Assembly: GCA_013397845.1 (NCBI GenBank)
Contig: VZTG01010316.1
Span: forward strand, 256,731-320,730
DNA: 64,000 nt
From: Melanocharis versteri
Lineage: Eukaryota > Chordata > Aves > Passeriformes > Melanocharitidae
Reading direction: 5' to 3'
The translations under genes and the position numbers were made by a program. The stretch's first letter is position 1, and each line of letters starts with the position of its first letter. Under the pieces are notes generated by a model. That model was not told the origin of the DNA and ran no database searches. It saw only the letters and a program-made list of their open reading frames with translations. Positions 39,995 through 50,617 of the stretch are shown here, in pieces.

Positions 39995-40219
39995 GGCCGC
40001 GGGGCGGGCGGGCGGCGGGGCCGGGCGGNTGTCCCGCTGCCCCGGCGGGGGCCCGGGGGTGCCGCCGGTGCTCACCGTGCCCGCCCGTGGCTGCGCCGGC
40101 CGTCCATCGCCCGCTGGTTCTCCTGAGCTCCGCGGTTTGGGCTGGTTTTTTCCTCACCTCCCTCTAGGCAGCAGGTGCGGCAGGGGCCCGCCGCGGCGGG
40201 GGGGCGGGGGGGCCTGCCC

Positions 40220-40253
40220 NNNNNNNNNNNNNNNNNNNNNNNNNNNNNNNNNN
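40220..40253. other. Assembly gap (34 N) in GC-rich promoter
   Basis: A run of 34 N bases interrupts an extremely GC-rich stretch just upstream of BPNT2 exon 1. A separate single N lies at 40029. These are typical of failed coverage in G/C-rich promoters and leave the 5' UTR or core promoter incomplete. Confidence 0.98.
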
Positions 40254-40350
40254 CGCGGGCCGGGAGCCGGAGCTGGAGCCCGAGCCGGAGCCCTCCCGGC
40301 GCGCTGGGAAGGAGTTTTCTGCTGGAAATCGCTGTTGGCGTAAATTGTCG

Positions 40351-42015
40351 CTAAGTTTCTTTAGCGGTGCTGAGCATCGTTGCTGGGCATCTCTTGTTTT
40401 TTTATGCTAGTTCGGGGAGTTTGGGACTCTCTGCCCCCCTGTTCCTCTGAGAATTCCTCTCATTCAGTAAAATGAAGTGAATCCAACTGTTTCCTCAGCC
40501 AAGTGGTGTGATAAAGGCATACCTGTCTTAACTTATACTTCTTCTTTGCACCTCAGTTGTTTTGGGGGAGTGTGAAACTTCATAGCCAGGATGGACATCT
40601 GGGGTGGGAACTAGGAAGAGTCTCTGATTTCTTTCTGTTCTCATTTCTGATTCTTTTTAGTAGCTTTCAGCAAGTTACAGATAGAAGAACTATGTTAGTT
40701 CAGCATTGTTTGGATGAATCTTTTTTACTCGAGCAGTGTTCTTGTCTGTTGATACACAGGTTGTAGAAACAGACCTTGGCAGTGACTCTGGGAAGAACTA
40801 ATTACTAGGGGTCATGCATTATGACTGTTTTCTTGGGATGTTTAATTTTTCTTTTTTTTTTAAGTGTTATACTTACATAATAAAGAGTGTGAAAACTATA
40901 AAGACCAAAATTGAGATCAGCCTTGAGCACTGAAATTGCCATATAGTCTCCTGTGCATTTCCATTTTAATGGCATCTGTAATTGCATGATTATATGTCCA
41001 GTGTCCTGCAGGATCACACCCTCTCTGAAGTGCACGTCTATGTGCAAAGAGTGAAAATTAAAGGATCATAGAATGAGAAAACATTCCATTTGAAATGGGA
41101 TTCAAGAGTTGGATTTTATGCCGACTGTGCTGAGGTTAAACTTTATGTGCAATTAGGCAAAAACTAGAACATCCGCGTTTTCCAGCTCCCCATTCCTTTT
41201 AAGGTACAAGTTATTGGTTTTATTGTTTGGGGTTCTTTTCTCTGCAGTTGCTTCTCTGGCAGAATGGGAGCTTGAAAATACACAAACCACTTTCCTTAAT
41301 ATTGATTTTACAGTTCAGCATTTCATGTAATAATTAATGGTAAGAAGCTATACAGCAATACAGGGTTCATGTTAGACGGAGTAGGCTTGGGTCAGTAATG
41401 AGCAATGAATGCAAGACTTTACAAACATGCATAGTTTTTATATGTGCCCTTTTACAAATACTGGGCAGAATAGCCAACAGCAGGGCTGCCTGATGCTATC
41501 AGTAACAGTTTGTTTGTGGTCAGAAAACAGGAACTTTAAACTCCACTACGGTCGAGGAAACCCAGAAGAAGGAAGAAAACCTGCAATTTTATGAGCTGGT
41601 TTCTTCATGGAAAGAAAGTGAAATACTAAGCTTTTTGTTCCACTGAAGTTTGCAAAGACCTTACAGAGGTGTAGAAAATTAATGGATTTATTGCTTGCTA
41701 CTTACATTTTTTTGCCTGCAGTAAACATAGAAAATATTAACAGTAATGTAAGCTCTGAAGAGGATGGTGCACAGAGGGCTCCTTATTTCTGTGGTACTGT
41801 ATGTACCATCTGTGCCAGGTTTTAGAAGAGACTGTTCACTACCGAATGCAATCACACAACCAATAGACAATATGCTGTCAGCCTGTTTCTCTGTAGCAAT
41901 CTTATTCTGTAATTACCAATATAGTTTTTAGAGGTTGCAGTCTGGCATCTTCCATACTGTTTTACCAAGATCCCTGTTTCCCCAAGATCAGGTTCCTCAT
42001 GTATATCCAGGGTGC
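40351..42015. other. Upstream flank of BPNT2, nothing recognised
   Basis: AT-rich unique sequence. A short CR1-tail-like string near 41064-41080 is too brief to call. Confidence 0.65.
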
Positions 42016-43821
42016 TATTGACTTCACCTGGACTCCAGAACATCACAGAGATCTTTGCAAAGGGCTCTTGGCAGATGGTATAAAGATAGTTTAGGCAAGG
42101 TTTATTTACTGCTTCAACCTGTAAGATGAGTTTCCAGAGACCGTGGTGTAGGCATAAAATGAAAGCAACTTGGGAAAGAAAAATACCTGTGTTCATTATT
42201 AGCAAAAGCAGATTTATCCCTTTACATGAGGGGTGAGGAAAAATTCTAATGGAAATGTTCCTTTTGAAAATGGGGAGCATGCCACAGGGATTTTGCTGTC
42301 TCTGACTTTTAGAGTCTGTGGCAAGGATGTATAAACTAGTGAGCTCCCATCCTTGTCCAGGCTAGCAGTGTTTTGTCGACAGTACTTCACAGTGCAGTTT
42401 ATTGTCATGGCTGCTTTGCCAGCATCGTTGCTGACTTGTGCAAAAGCAGGCAATGCCCACATCTTCCACAGCACCAGCCATGCAAGCAGGTTGACGGGGT
42501 CTGTCAGCAGCCACAGAAGTGCTGTGCTGCGGCAGGTTGTTGTTTCTCTGTGACTCTGTCAGTTTATGAAACCATTCATGGGCAACTTTCCTGAGTGCTC
42601 AGTTTTTGTCTCAGCAGTTGCAGTGTGTCTGTGGAAAAGACAGGGAGTCCCTCAGCCTCAGAGCTGAGTTTGATCTGCAGCACATGAAAAAGTTCTGCTG
42701 TGTCTGTGCTTCTGAGAGGCTGAGAGAGAGTAGATGGCTGTCGGATGGTACCAAAATACCTGAGGGGAACGTGCTGTGGAAGTGCCAGCACCAGCTGCAG
42801 CCACCACATTTCCCTGTGAGTGCTGGGAAGGTAGTCCATGACAGAGTCCCGTACAAGGTCTTTTGTAGCGAGGGATAGCTTTCCTTTTCATAGAGTTGGT
42901 TCACGCAATCAGGTTCTTCCTCCTTTCTCTCTCTTTTCTCATATTTTCTGTTCTTTTCTGGTTATTTTGTTTGTGATACCACCTCATCCAATCCCATGTG
43001 CAGCAGCAGTCCCAGTTACGGATATATCTTTCTTATATCCTGACTGACCGTGCAGGGCTGAGGGCCTCGGGAGGGTTGTGCAGAGACATACTGAACTTAA
43101 GGGTATTGGTAAAGGCTTTATTTAAATTAGTATGTAAAATAAAAGCAGAATGTTAAAAAGTGTGTGAAGCATGAAGGTGGAACACACGGCAAAAAAAGGT
43201 GGATGAATGTCTCTATTTTAGAGTGCATCCCAACTGAAGAGTTCCTAGGTACCTATAATCCAGCTTTTCTCAAAGGTTTCCTCCCCACAGCAGTGTGCTC
43301 CTTTGTCATGGATGCTTCCTTTTTGTTTGTGGAGAAAGAATGGCTCCAAATACACCTGAAGGCTGGGCTGCCATTCAGTGAAATCTTGATTGGCTGGAAA
43401 GTTGGACAGAGAGAAACTAATGCAATAGCAGCTTTGCAGAGAACTGGGAGTCTTAGTGGATGGCAAGCTGACCATGAGCCAGCAGTGCCCTTGCGGCCAG
43501 GAGGACAAATAATATCCTGGGGTGCATTGGGGCAAGTGTGGCCAGCAGGTCAGTGGAGGTGATCCTCCCCCTCTACTGGGTCCTAGTGAGGCCACACCTG
43601 GAGTGTTGTGTTCTGTTCTGGTCTCCAAAGCTCAAGAAAGAAGAGGAGCTACTAGAGAGGGTACAGAGGAGGGCCACGAAGATGTTTACAAGTTTGGAGC
43701 ATCTCTCAGATGAGGAGAGACTTCAGGAGCTGGGACTGTTTAGTCTAGAGAGAAGACTGAGAAGGGATCTCATTAACATATGTAAATATCCCAAAGGTGG
43801 GTGACAAGAGGGTGCTGCCAG
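42016..43821. repeat. Tandem duplication, copy 1 (about 1806 bp)
   Basis: This segment repeats at 43823-45627 with a constant offset of 1806-1807 bases. Roughly 15-20 substitutions and one single-base indel are visible by eye (about 1 % divergence). Copy 1 contains unique DNA plus the first about 390 bases of a CR1 fragment, and stops abruptly inside that CR1 at the single N at 43822. Confidence 0.95.
43434..43821 (+). mobile_element. CR1 ORF2 C-terminal fragment in duplication copy 1
   Basis: The plus-strand frame reads a typical CR1 end-of-ORF2: ASRSVEVILPLYWVLVRPHL, SPKLKKEEELLERVQRRA and SLERRLRRDLINICKYPKGG. It is cut off at the N at 43822 and lacks the 3' UTR, in contrast to copy 2. 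Confidence 0.92.
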
Positions 43822-43822
43822 N
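43822..43822. other. Single N at the duplication junction
   Basis: One ambiguous base sits exactly between the two copies of the 1.8-kb repeat. It marks a join rather than a random base-call failure. Confidence 0.97.
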
Positions 43823-45627
43823 TGTTGGCTTCACCTGGGCTCCAGAACATCACAGAGATCTTTGCAAAGGGCTCTTGGCAGATGGTATAAAGATAGTTTA
43901 GGCAAGGTTTATTTACTGCTTCAACCTGTAAGATGAGTTTCCAGAGACCGTGGTGTAGGCATAAAATGAAATCAACTTGGGAAAGAAAAGTACCTGAGTT
44001 CATTATTGGCATAGCAGATTTATCCCTTTACATGAGGGGTGAGGAAAAATTCTAATGGAAATGTTCCTTTTGAAAATGGGGAGCATGCCACAGGGATTTT
44101 TCTGTCTCTGACTTTTAGAGTCTGTGGCAAGGATGTATAAACTAGTGAGCTCCCATCCTTGTCCAGGCTAGCAGTGTTTTGTCGACAGTACTTCACAGTG
44201 CAGTTTATTGTCATGGCTGCTTTGCCAGCATCGTTGCTGACTTGTGCAAAAGCAGGCAATGCCCACATCTTCCACAGCACCAGCCATGCAAGCAGGTTAA
44301 TGGGGTCTGTCAGCAGCCACAGAAGTGCTGTGCTGCGGCAGGTTGTTGTTTCTCTGTGACTCTGTCAGTTTATGAAACCATTCATGGGCAACTTTCCTGA
44401 GTGCTCAGTTTTTGTCTCAGCAGTTGCAGTGTGTCTGTGGAAAAGACAGGGAGTCCCTCAGCCTCAGAGCTGAGTTTGATCTGCAGCACATGAAAAAGTT
44501 CTGCTGTGTCTGTGCTTCTGAGAGGCTGAGAGAGAGTAGATGGCTGTCGGATGGTACCAAAATACCTGAGGGGAACGTGCTGTGGAAGTGCCAGCACCAG
44601 CTGCAGCCACCACATTTCCCTGTGAGTGCTGGGAAGGTAGTCCATGACAGAGTCCCGTACAAGGTCTTTTGTAGCGAGGGATAGCTTTCCTTTTCATAGA
44701 GTTGGTTCACGCAATCAGGTTCTTCCTCCTTTCTCTCTCTTTTCTCATATTTTCTGTTCTTTTCTGGTTATTTTGTTTGTGATACCACCTCATCCAATCC
44801 CATGTGCAGCAGCAGTCCCAGTTACGGATATATCTTTCTTATATCCTGACTGACCGTGCAGGGCTGAGGGCCTCGGGAGGGTTGTGCAGAGACATACTGA
44901 ACTTAAGTGGATTGGTAAAGGCTTTATTTAAATTAGTATGTAAAATAAAAGCAGAATGTTAAAAAGTGTGTGAAGCATGAAGGTGGAACACACGGCAAAA
45001 AAAGGTGGGTGAATGTCTCTATTTTAGAGTGCATCCCAACTGAAGAGTTCCTAGGTACCTATAATCCAGCTTTTCTCAAAGGTTTCCTCCCCACAGCAGT
45101 GTGCTCCTTTGTCATGGATGCTTCCTTTTCGTTTGTGGAGAAAGAATGGCTCCAAATACACCTGAAGGCTGGGCTGCCATTCAGTGAAATCTTGATTGGC
45201 TGGAAAGTTGGACAGAGAGAAACTAATGCAATAGCAGCTCTGCAGAGAACTGGGAGTCTTAGTGGATGGCAAGCTGACCATGAGCCAGCAGTGCCCTTGC
45301 GGCCAGGAGGACAAATAATATCCTGGGGTGCATTGGGGCAAGTGTGGCCAGCAGGTCAGTGGAGGTGATCCTCCCCCTCTACTGGGTCCTAGTGAGGCCA
45401 CACCTGGAGTGTTGTGTTCTGTTCTGGTCTCCAAAGCTCAAGAAAGAAGAGGAGCTACTAGAGAGGGTACAGAGGAGGGCCACGAAGATGTTTACAAGTT
45501 TGGAGCATCTCTCAGATGAGGAGAGACTTCAGGAGCTGGGACTGTTTAGTCTAGAGAGAAGACTGAGAAGGGATCTCATTAACATATGTAAATATCCCAA
45601 AGGTGGGTGACAAGAGGGTGCTGCCAG
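43823..45627. repeat. Tandem duplication, copy 2 (about 1805 bp)
   Basis: Direct-repeat partner of the segment at 42016. It begins right after the N at 43822 with a slightly ragged start (TGTTGGCTTCACCTGG against CTATTGACTTCACCTGG). At 45627 it runs on without interruption into the rest of the CR1. The layout is that of two contig ends that overlap but were joined with one N. Confidence 0.95.
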
Positions 45628-45897
45628 ACTCTTTCCAGTGTGCCCAGTGACAGGACAAGGAGCAATGGCCATAAATTAAAACACACAAAGTTACACCTCG
45701 ACTTTTTTACACTAAGAATGGCAGAGCACTGGAACAGGCTGCCCAGGGAGGTTGTGGAGTCTCCCTCTCTGGAGACATTCACTCACTTGGACTTGTGCCC
45801 ATGTCACCTGCTCTAGGTGACTCTGCCTTGCAGAGAGGATTGGAACAGATGTTCTCCAGAGGTCTTTTCCAGCCCTAGCAAGTGTGTGATTCTGTAA
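45240..45897 (+). mobile_element. CR1 LINE 3' part, complete to its tail (duplication copy 2)
   Basis: It carries the same ORF2 C-terminal frame as copy 1 and then continues past the duplication. The extension includes SVPSDRTRSNGHKL, LHLDFFTLRMAEHWNRLPRE and VVESPSLETF, then the CR1 3' UTR and the terminal GTGTGATTCTG. A shift between the two frames near 45620 breaks the ORF. It is 5'-truncated like nearly all CR1 copies. Confidence 0.93.
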
Positions 45898-48890
45898 AAT
45901 ATAAATATAGGAAGAGGCTATAATCTGCAGTCCATGTGGGAATTACATCTGTATTCCTCACTAGGACAGGATCCAGGTCCTGGAATTTGCAGTAGGTCAC
46001 ACTGCCTGAACTAGAGCTGTCACAGACATACATGGTCCCCTGGTATGAACTGTGCAAAGCCTGTCTCCTGCATTGCTCCAGGTCAGCTTAGCATGGATAC
46101 TGGGATGTTCTGCCAGCAGCAAAGCTCCTCGCTGTCTGATTGCCAGGAGAGATTGCTTTACCCCCCTGCCTACACGATCTCACGAGTTTCTCAGTGCACT
46201 AAACTGTTTCCAGGGAATGCTGCTTACAGCAAGTCTGGCTCTGTGCCAGGCCTGGTTCTGGCTTCGTGGCAATGACAAGATTGTAGAACGCAATACCTGT
46301 GATTCAGGAGAAGGCCTAAGGGAAAACGGAAGAGCCCGATCCAAGAGAGGGCATCCAAGGTGAGAGCAGATGCAAAGTGTGATGGAAAGAGAGCTGACTA
46401 TGGTGAGACTCTGGAAAGAAGGAGCGTGGTCCAAGCCTGGATTTGCAGAAGAGCAGCTGCAGCCAGGTGCTGTGAGCTCGGGAGTCAAGGAGTGGGAAGA
46501 GACCTAAAAGGACCTGTGGGGTGGTCTGAGGAATTCTGATACAGGTACCTTCTGCTTGATCTGATAGAAAAGTGGTTAGCCACAATATTTGGAACAAATT
46601 TGAATGGTCACAGGGTTTATAACTCAGATCGGCACATAGCTAACTGCAGATTTTTTAGTGTGCTCCTTCAAGACCTTCTGCCATCTTATGGGTACAGTCA
46701 AACTTGGTTTAAGATAATGGGAAAGAGTGGAATTTAGCTCTTTTTTTGAGTCATAGATTTGTTAATAGGCCAGTTAGGTACAAAGCTTAACAGCTGTTCT
46801 GAAAAATATATATATATATATTTCCAAGTCTTTAAGGAGTCAAGTGTAGAAATATTTTGTGAATAAGTAAAAAATTGAGAAGTTTACAAGGGAAAGGGCT
46901 GAATTTGTATGGAACCCTTAGAGGATTAGAAGAGCGAGCTTATCGGTAAAAGCTTATGTGCTACATAAAAAGAGGCTCTGTAGATACAAGCTAAGCTATA
47001 TGGTATGCAGAACACTGCAACCAAAGGAAATTTGAGGAGGGAGATTTTTTTATATTTGATCTTTGTGCAAAAAGCTTAAGTGCTTGTAACTTTGTCGGGT
47101 TTGGATGCTGTACAAAGAAATCTTTTTGTTTGAATTGTAAACAGCTTGGGAGTTAAATGTAATTTCGCTGGTAACTGAACACCAAGGCTGTGGAGACTCT
47201 GAACCACAGTGCATTTCAGCTTAGGAAATGCCCAGCACTTGTGAATTGCACTGAAGCTGTACAGAGCAGTCTGAGACAGTGTCACAAAAATCAGGGGAAG
47301 CAGAAAAATCTGCTAGTGACAGCAAGGAAACTGCTGTGCTGACAATAAAGTAGTGGGGAGGACATCAAACTGTAGGAATATTAAGGGATTTCGTGGCAGC
47401 TGTCAAGTACAGCCTACGCTTTGATCAAATAAATTACTTAGCTTAGCATGAAGTAAAGTTTAGGGGCCCAAGATAAAGAGATTATAGTAAATGACCTGAT
47501 AGTAATTTCTGGTTTTGTGTGCAAAAGTTAAAGTATATAAAGTAGGTAAAAATGCTATCAAATTAGAACACCATTTACATATAGGTTGGAAATATCCATT
47601 AGCATGAAATTCGCATTCCATTTATAAAGGAATTGATGACATGTAAGTACAAGGCAGTGAAAAACTCTATTTCAAAGCTTTGTGGAGAGTCTTCTTTAAA
47701 AGTCTATTATATATTGCCTGAGAGGTTTAATTGCTGATGGATTCTAACAGAGCCTTCCAGAAAGAGTTGTGGTGGTAAGACCATTTCAGCTAGGCAGAAG
47801 TTCATTTTAATACCATGCTGGTTAACAGAGGCACCTCCCAGAGTGGTCACAGATTTTCTGTCCACCCAAAACAAGCCGGTATATTCTCTTGCTTCCAGCA
47901 CTATAGAAAGCTGCAGAATTGACACTGAATGCAACCAGTTCCTCAGCAGCTGGGTGGCAATTACGGCTGAAGGGAGTTTTTGCTCCTCTGTTGCCACACA
48001 TGACTGCTTATTTCTGGCCCCTAGTTGTACCAGGACAGCTAATCATGGAGCTCTTCTGCAAACCAAGCCAGTTAAAGCAGGTTTATGTCCCTGTGTGGTG
48101 CTGCCCACCTTTAGCTCTTTAGCTTGATACAAGTTCAAACCTGTCTGATCTCTCTGTAATGTGTCCCCAGCTGTGTTTCTACTTCCTCCATGCAGACTGG
48201 GGAGCTCATCCATCTGGAAACTAACCCAGCAAAGCAAACAGAAAGTATTGGGTATAGCATGTGGGTTCAGTGTTAAGCTGCTCTTTTGGATGGCAAATTT
48301 GATTTCTTTTCATGATTGAAGTTGCTGTGTCCTAAGGAACTGGATGTCATGTCGTGTCATGGGCTGGGAGTGAGGGTCAAGAACACTTGAAGGCTCCTGG
48401 GCATTGTCCATGAAGTCCTGTGTTGTGAAACTGCCTCCTGTGCTTCCTATTGCAGCTCCAGCATAGCTTCACAAAAGGGTGTGAATACCCTCAAGAAAAG
48501 TGCTCGTGTTCTTTTAATACCTGGTGATGGTTACCTCAAAGGGAAGTAATAAATCCCAGGTCTTCCCACAGACCAGGCATTTGAAGAAGGCAATGTAAAA
48601 GTCTAGGGTGATTCAGTGCTCCTGGCAAAAGCCCTCAAAATTTGCATTGGTGCACTGCCACCCCCCTAAGCATGCCTTTTGCAACCCCAATGTCCCTGGA
48701 ACGGCAGGCTTTATGGTTTTCCAAATCCTAGGCTTTCTTGAAACCCATGGTAATTAGTTGCTTTTGACTTTTCCCTTTCTGCCATACCCATGTCTTGGTT
48801 TTTATCTTCTATACTCCCTTAATTAAGTTGTCACTGGTTCACCTTGTTGTTAATATTAATAAGGATAGTTTTTGTCTTGTGTGAAATATT
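45898..48890. other. Intergenic, nothing recognised
   Basis: No supported gene or repeat family except the short TA run at 46805. Confidence 0.7.
46805..46822. repeat. (TA)n microsatellite
   Basis: A short uninterrupted TA run within AT-rich intergenic DNA. Confidence 0.8.
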
Positions 48891-50617
48891 TATAGAATTA
48901 CAGAATCATAAAATCACATAATTGTTCAGGTTGGAAAAGACCTCTAAGATCATTGAGTCTGACCATTAACACAGCACCGCCATGTTCAGTAAACCATGTC
49001 CCCAAGTGCCACATCCACATTTTCTTTAAAGGCTTCAGGGGTGGTAATTCCATCAGTTCCCTGGGTAGCCTGTTTCAATGCTTGACAGCCTTTTGGGGAA
49101 GAACTTTTTCCTAATATCCAATCTAAACCTCCCCTGGCACAACTGGAGACCATTCCCTCTTGTCTGATTGCTTGTTACCTGGTGGAAGAGACCGACACCC
49201 AAGTGGCTACAACCTCCTTTCAGGGAGTTGTAGAGAGCAAGAAAGTCTCCCCTGAGCCTCTTTTTCTGCAGGCTAAACGGTCCCAGTTCTGTCAGCTGCT
49301 TCTCATAGGATTTCTGCTCCAGACCCTTCCCCAGCTCCGTCACCATTCTCTGGGCACACTCCAGCACCTCAATGTCTTTCTTGTAGAGAGGGGCCCAAAA
49401 CTGAGCATGGGATTCAAGGCGTGGCCTCATCAATGCTGAGTACAGGGGAACAATCCCTGCCCTGGTCCTGCTGGCCACACTATTTCTGATACAGGTCAGG
49501 ATGCCTTTGGCCTCTTTGGCCACCTGGGCACACACCGGCTCATGTTCAGCCAGCTGTTGACCAACACCTCCAGGTCCTTTTCTGCTGGGTTGCTTTTCGG
49601 CCACTCTGCCCCAGCCTGTAGTGCTGCATAGTGCCCCTCATCCAAATCATCAGTTAAGATATTAGATGGGAGTGGCCCCTGTGCTGAGCCCTGGGGAGCA
49701 CCAGTAGTGGCCAGCCACCAGCTGGATTTAACTCCGTTCACCACCACTCTCTGAGCCTGGCCATCCAGCCAGTTTTTCATCCAGTGGACAGTGCACCCAT
49801 CCAAGCCATGAGCAGCCATTTTCTCCAGGGGAATGCTGTGGGAAGCAGTGCCAAACACTCAAGGAAGTCCAGGTAGGTATCATCCATACCCTTTCCCTAT
49901 TCCACTGAGCTGTTCTCCTTGTCATAGCAGATCAGGTTGGTCAAGCAGAACCTGCCTTTCAGGCTGGGCCTGATGTCCTGGTTGTCCTGCACCTGCTGCT
50001 TGGTGGCCCTCAAGATGGTCTGGCCTGGCACCCAGCTCAGGCTGACAGGCCTGTAGTTTCCCGGATACGCCTTCTGCACTTCTTGTAGATGGGTGTCACA
50101 TTTGCTAACCTCCAGTCACGTGGGACATCTCTCATTAGCCCTGCTGAAAAATTATTGAAAGAGGTTCGGTGAGCACTTCTACCAGCTCCTTCATTACACT
50201 TGGGTGGATCCCGTCCAGCCCCATAGACTTTTGTGTGGTGTAGCAGGGCACCGGCCATTTCCCCTTGGATTATGGGGGCCTCATTCTGCTCCCTGTCTCT
50301 GTCGTCCAGTTTGGAGGGCTGGATACCCTGAGGATGACTGGTTTTTACTGTTAAAGACTGAGGCAAAGAAGGCATTAAGTATCTCAGTCTGTTCCTCATT
50401 CTTTGCCACTGTTTCCCCTTGCACAGGATGGAGATACTCCTTAGCCCTCCTTTTGTTGCTGATGTATTTTTAAAAACATTATTTTGCTTTTCGTCATCTT
50501 TTACTGACTTAATAGATTTCATTCTAGTTAGGCTTTGGCCTTTCTAATTTTCTTCCTGCATAACTTCATGGTATCCTTGTAGTCTTCCTGAGTGGTCTGT
50601 CCCTTCTTCAATAGCTA
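48891..50617 (-). mobile_element. CR1 LINE, long fragment with broken reverse transcriptase
   Basis: This is the longest CR1 copy in the window. Reading on the minus strand, it passes through a pre-RT segment, the RT motif DWRLANVTPIYKK, GNYRPVSL, then TASHSIPLEKMAAHGLDG, a NWLDGQAQRVVVNGVKSSW block, and NILTDDLDEG. The FADD catalytic block and the following segment are missing, after which the frame resumes at the ORF2 C-terminal part (GIVPLYSALMRPRLESHAQF, then LGPFSLQKKRLRGDF). It continues into the 3' UTR and the ATTCTATG-like tail near 48900. Several frameshifts and stops show it is dead. Confidence 0.93.

Larger units (their letters stand above)
39100..40350 (-). promoter_or_regulatory. 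CpG-island promoter region of BPNT2
   Basis: GC content and CpG density jump sharply relative to the flanking AT-rich DNA, peaking between 39.45 and 40.32 kb and covering exon 1. There is no obvious TATA box upstream of the start codon, which fits a broad CpG-island promoter of a housekeeping-type gene. The transcription start probably lies between 40000 and 40350 but cannot be placed, because the region contains an N at 40029 and an N run at 40220-40253. Confidence 0.75.

Noticed and set aside
39126..40157. 343-codon open frame on the minus strand through the BPNT2 promoter
   Set aside because: It overlaps exon 1 in the wrong frame for most of its length and is produced by high GC content; the BPNT2 frame explains the region.
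41064..41082. CR1-tail-like string (ATCATAGAATGA)
   Set aside because: Too short and not followed by recognisable CR1 3' UTR.
43164..43562. 132-codon plus-strand frames repeated in both duplication copies (also 44970-45368)
   Set aside because: Conserved only because the duplication is recent; the 3' part is CR1 and the 5' part is unrecognised.
49053..49604. 183-codon minus-strand open frame
   Set aside because: It is the C-terminal part of a dead CR1 ORF2, not a host gene.
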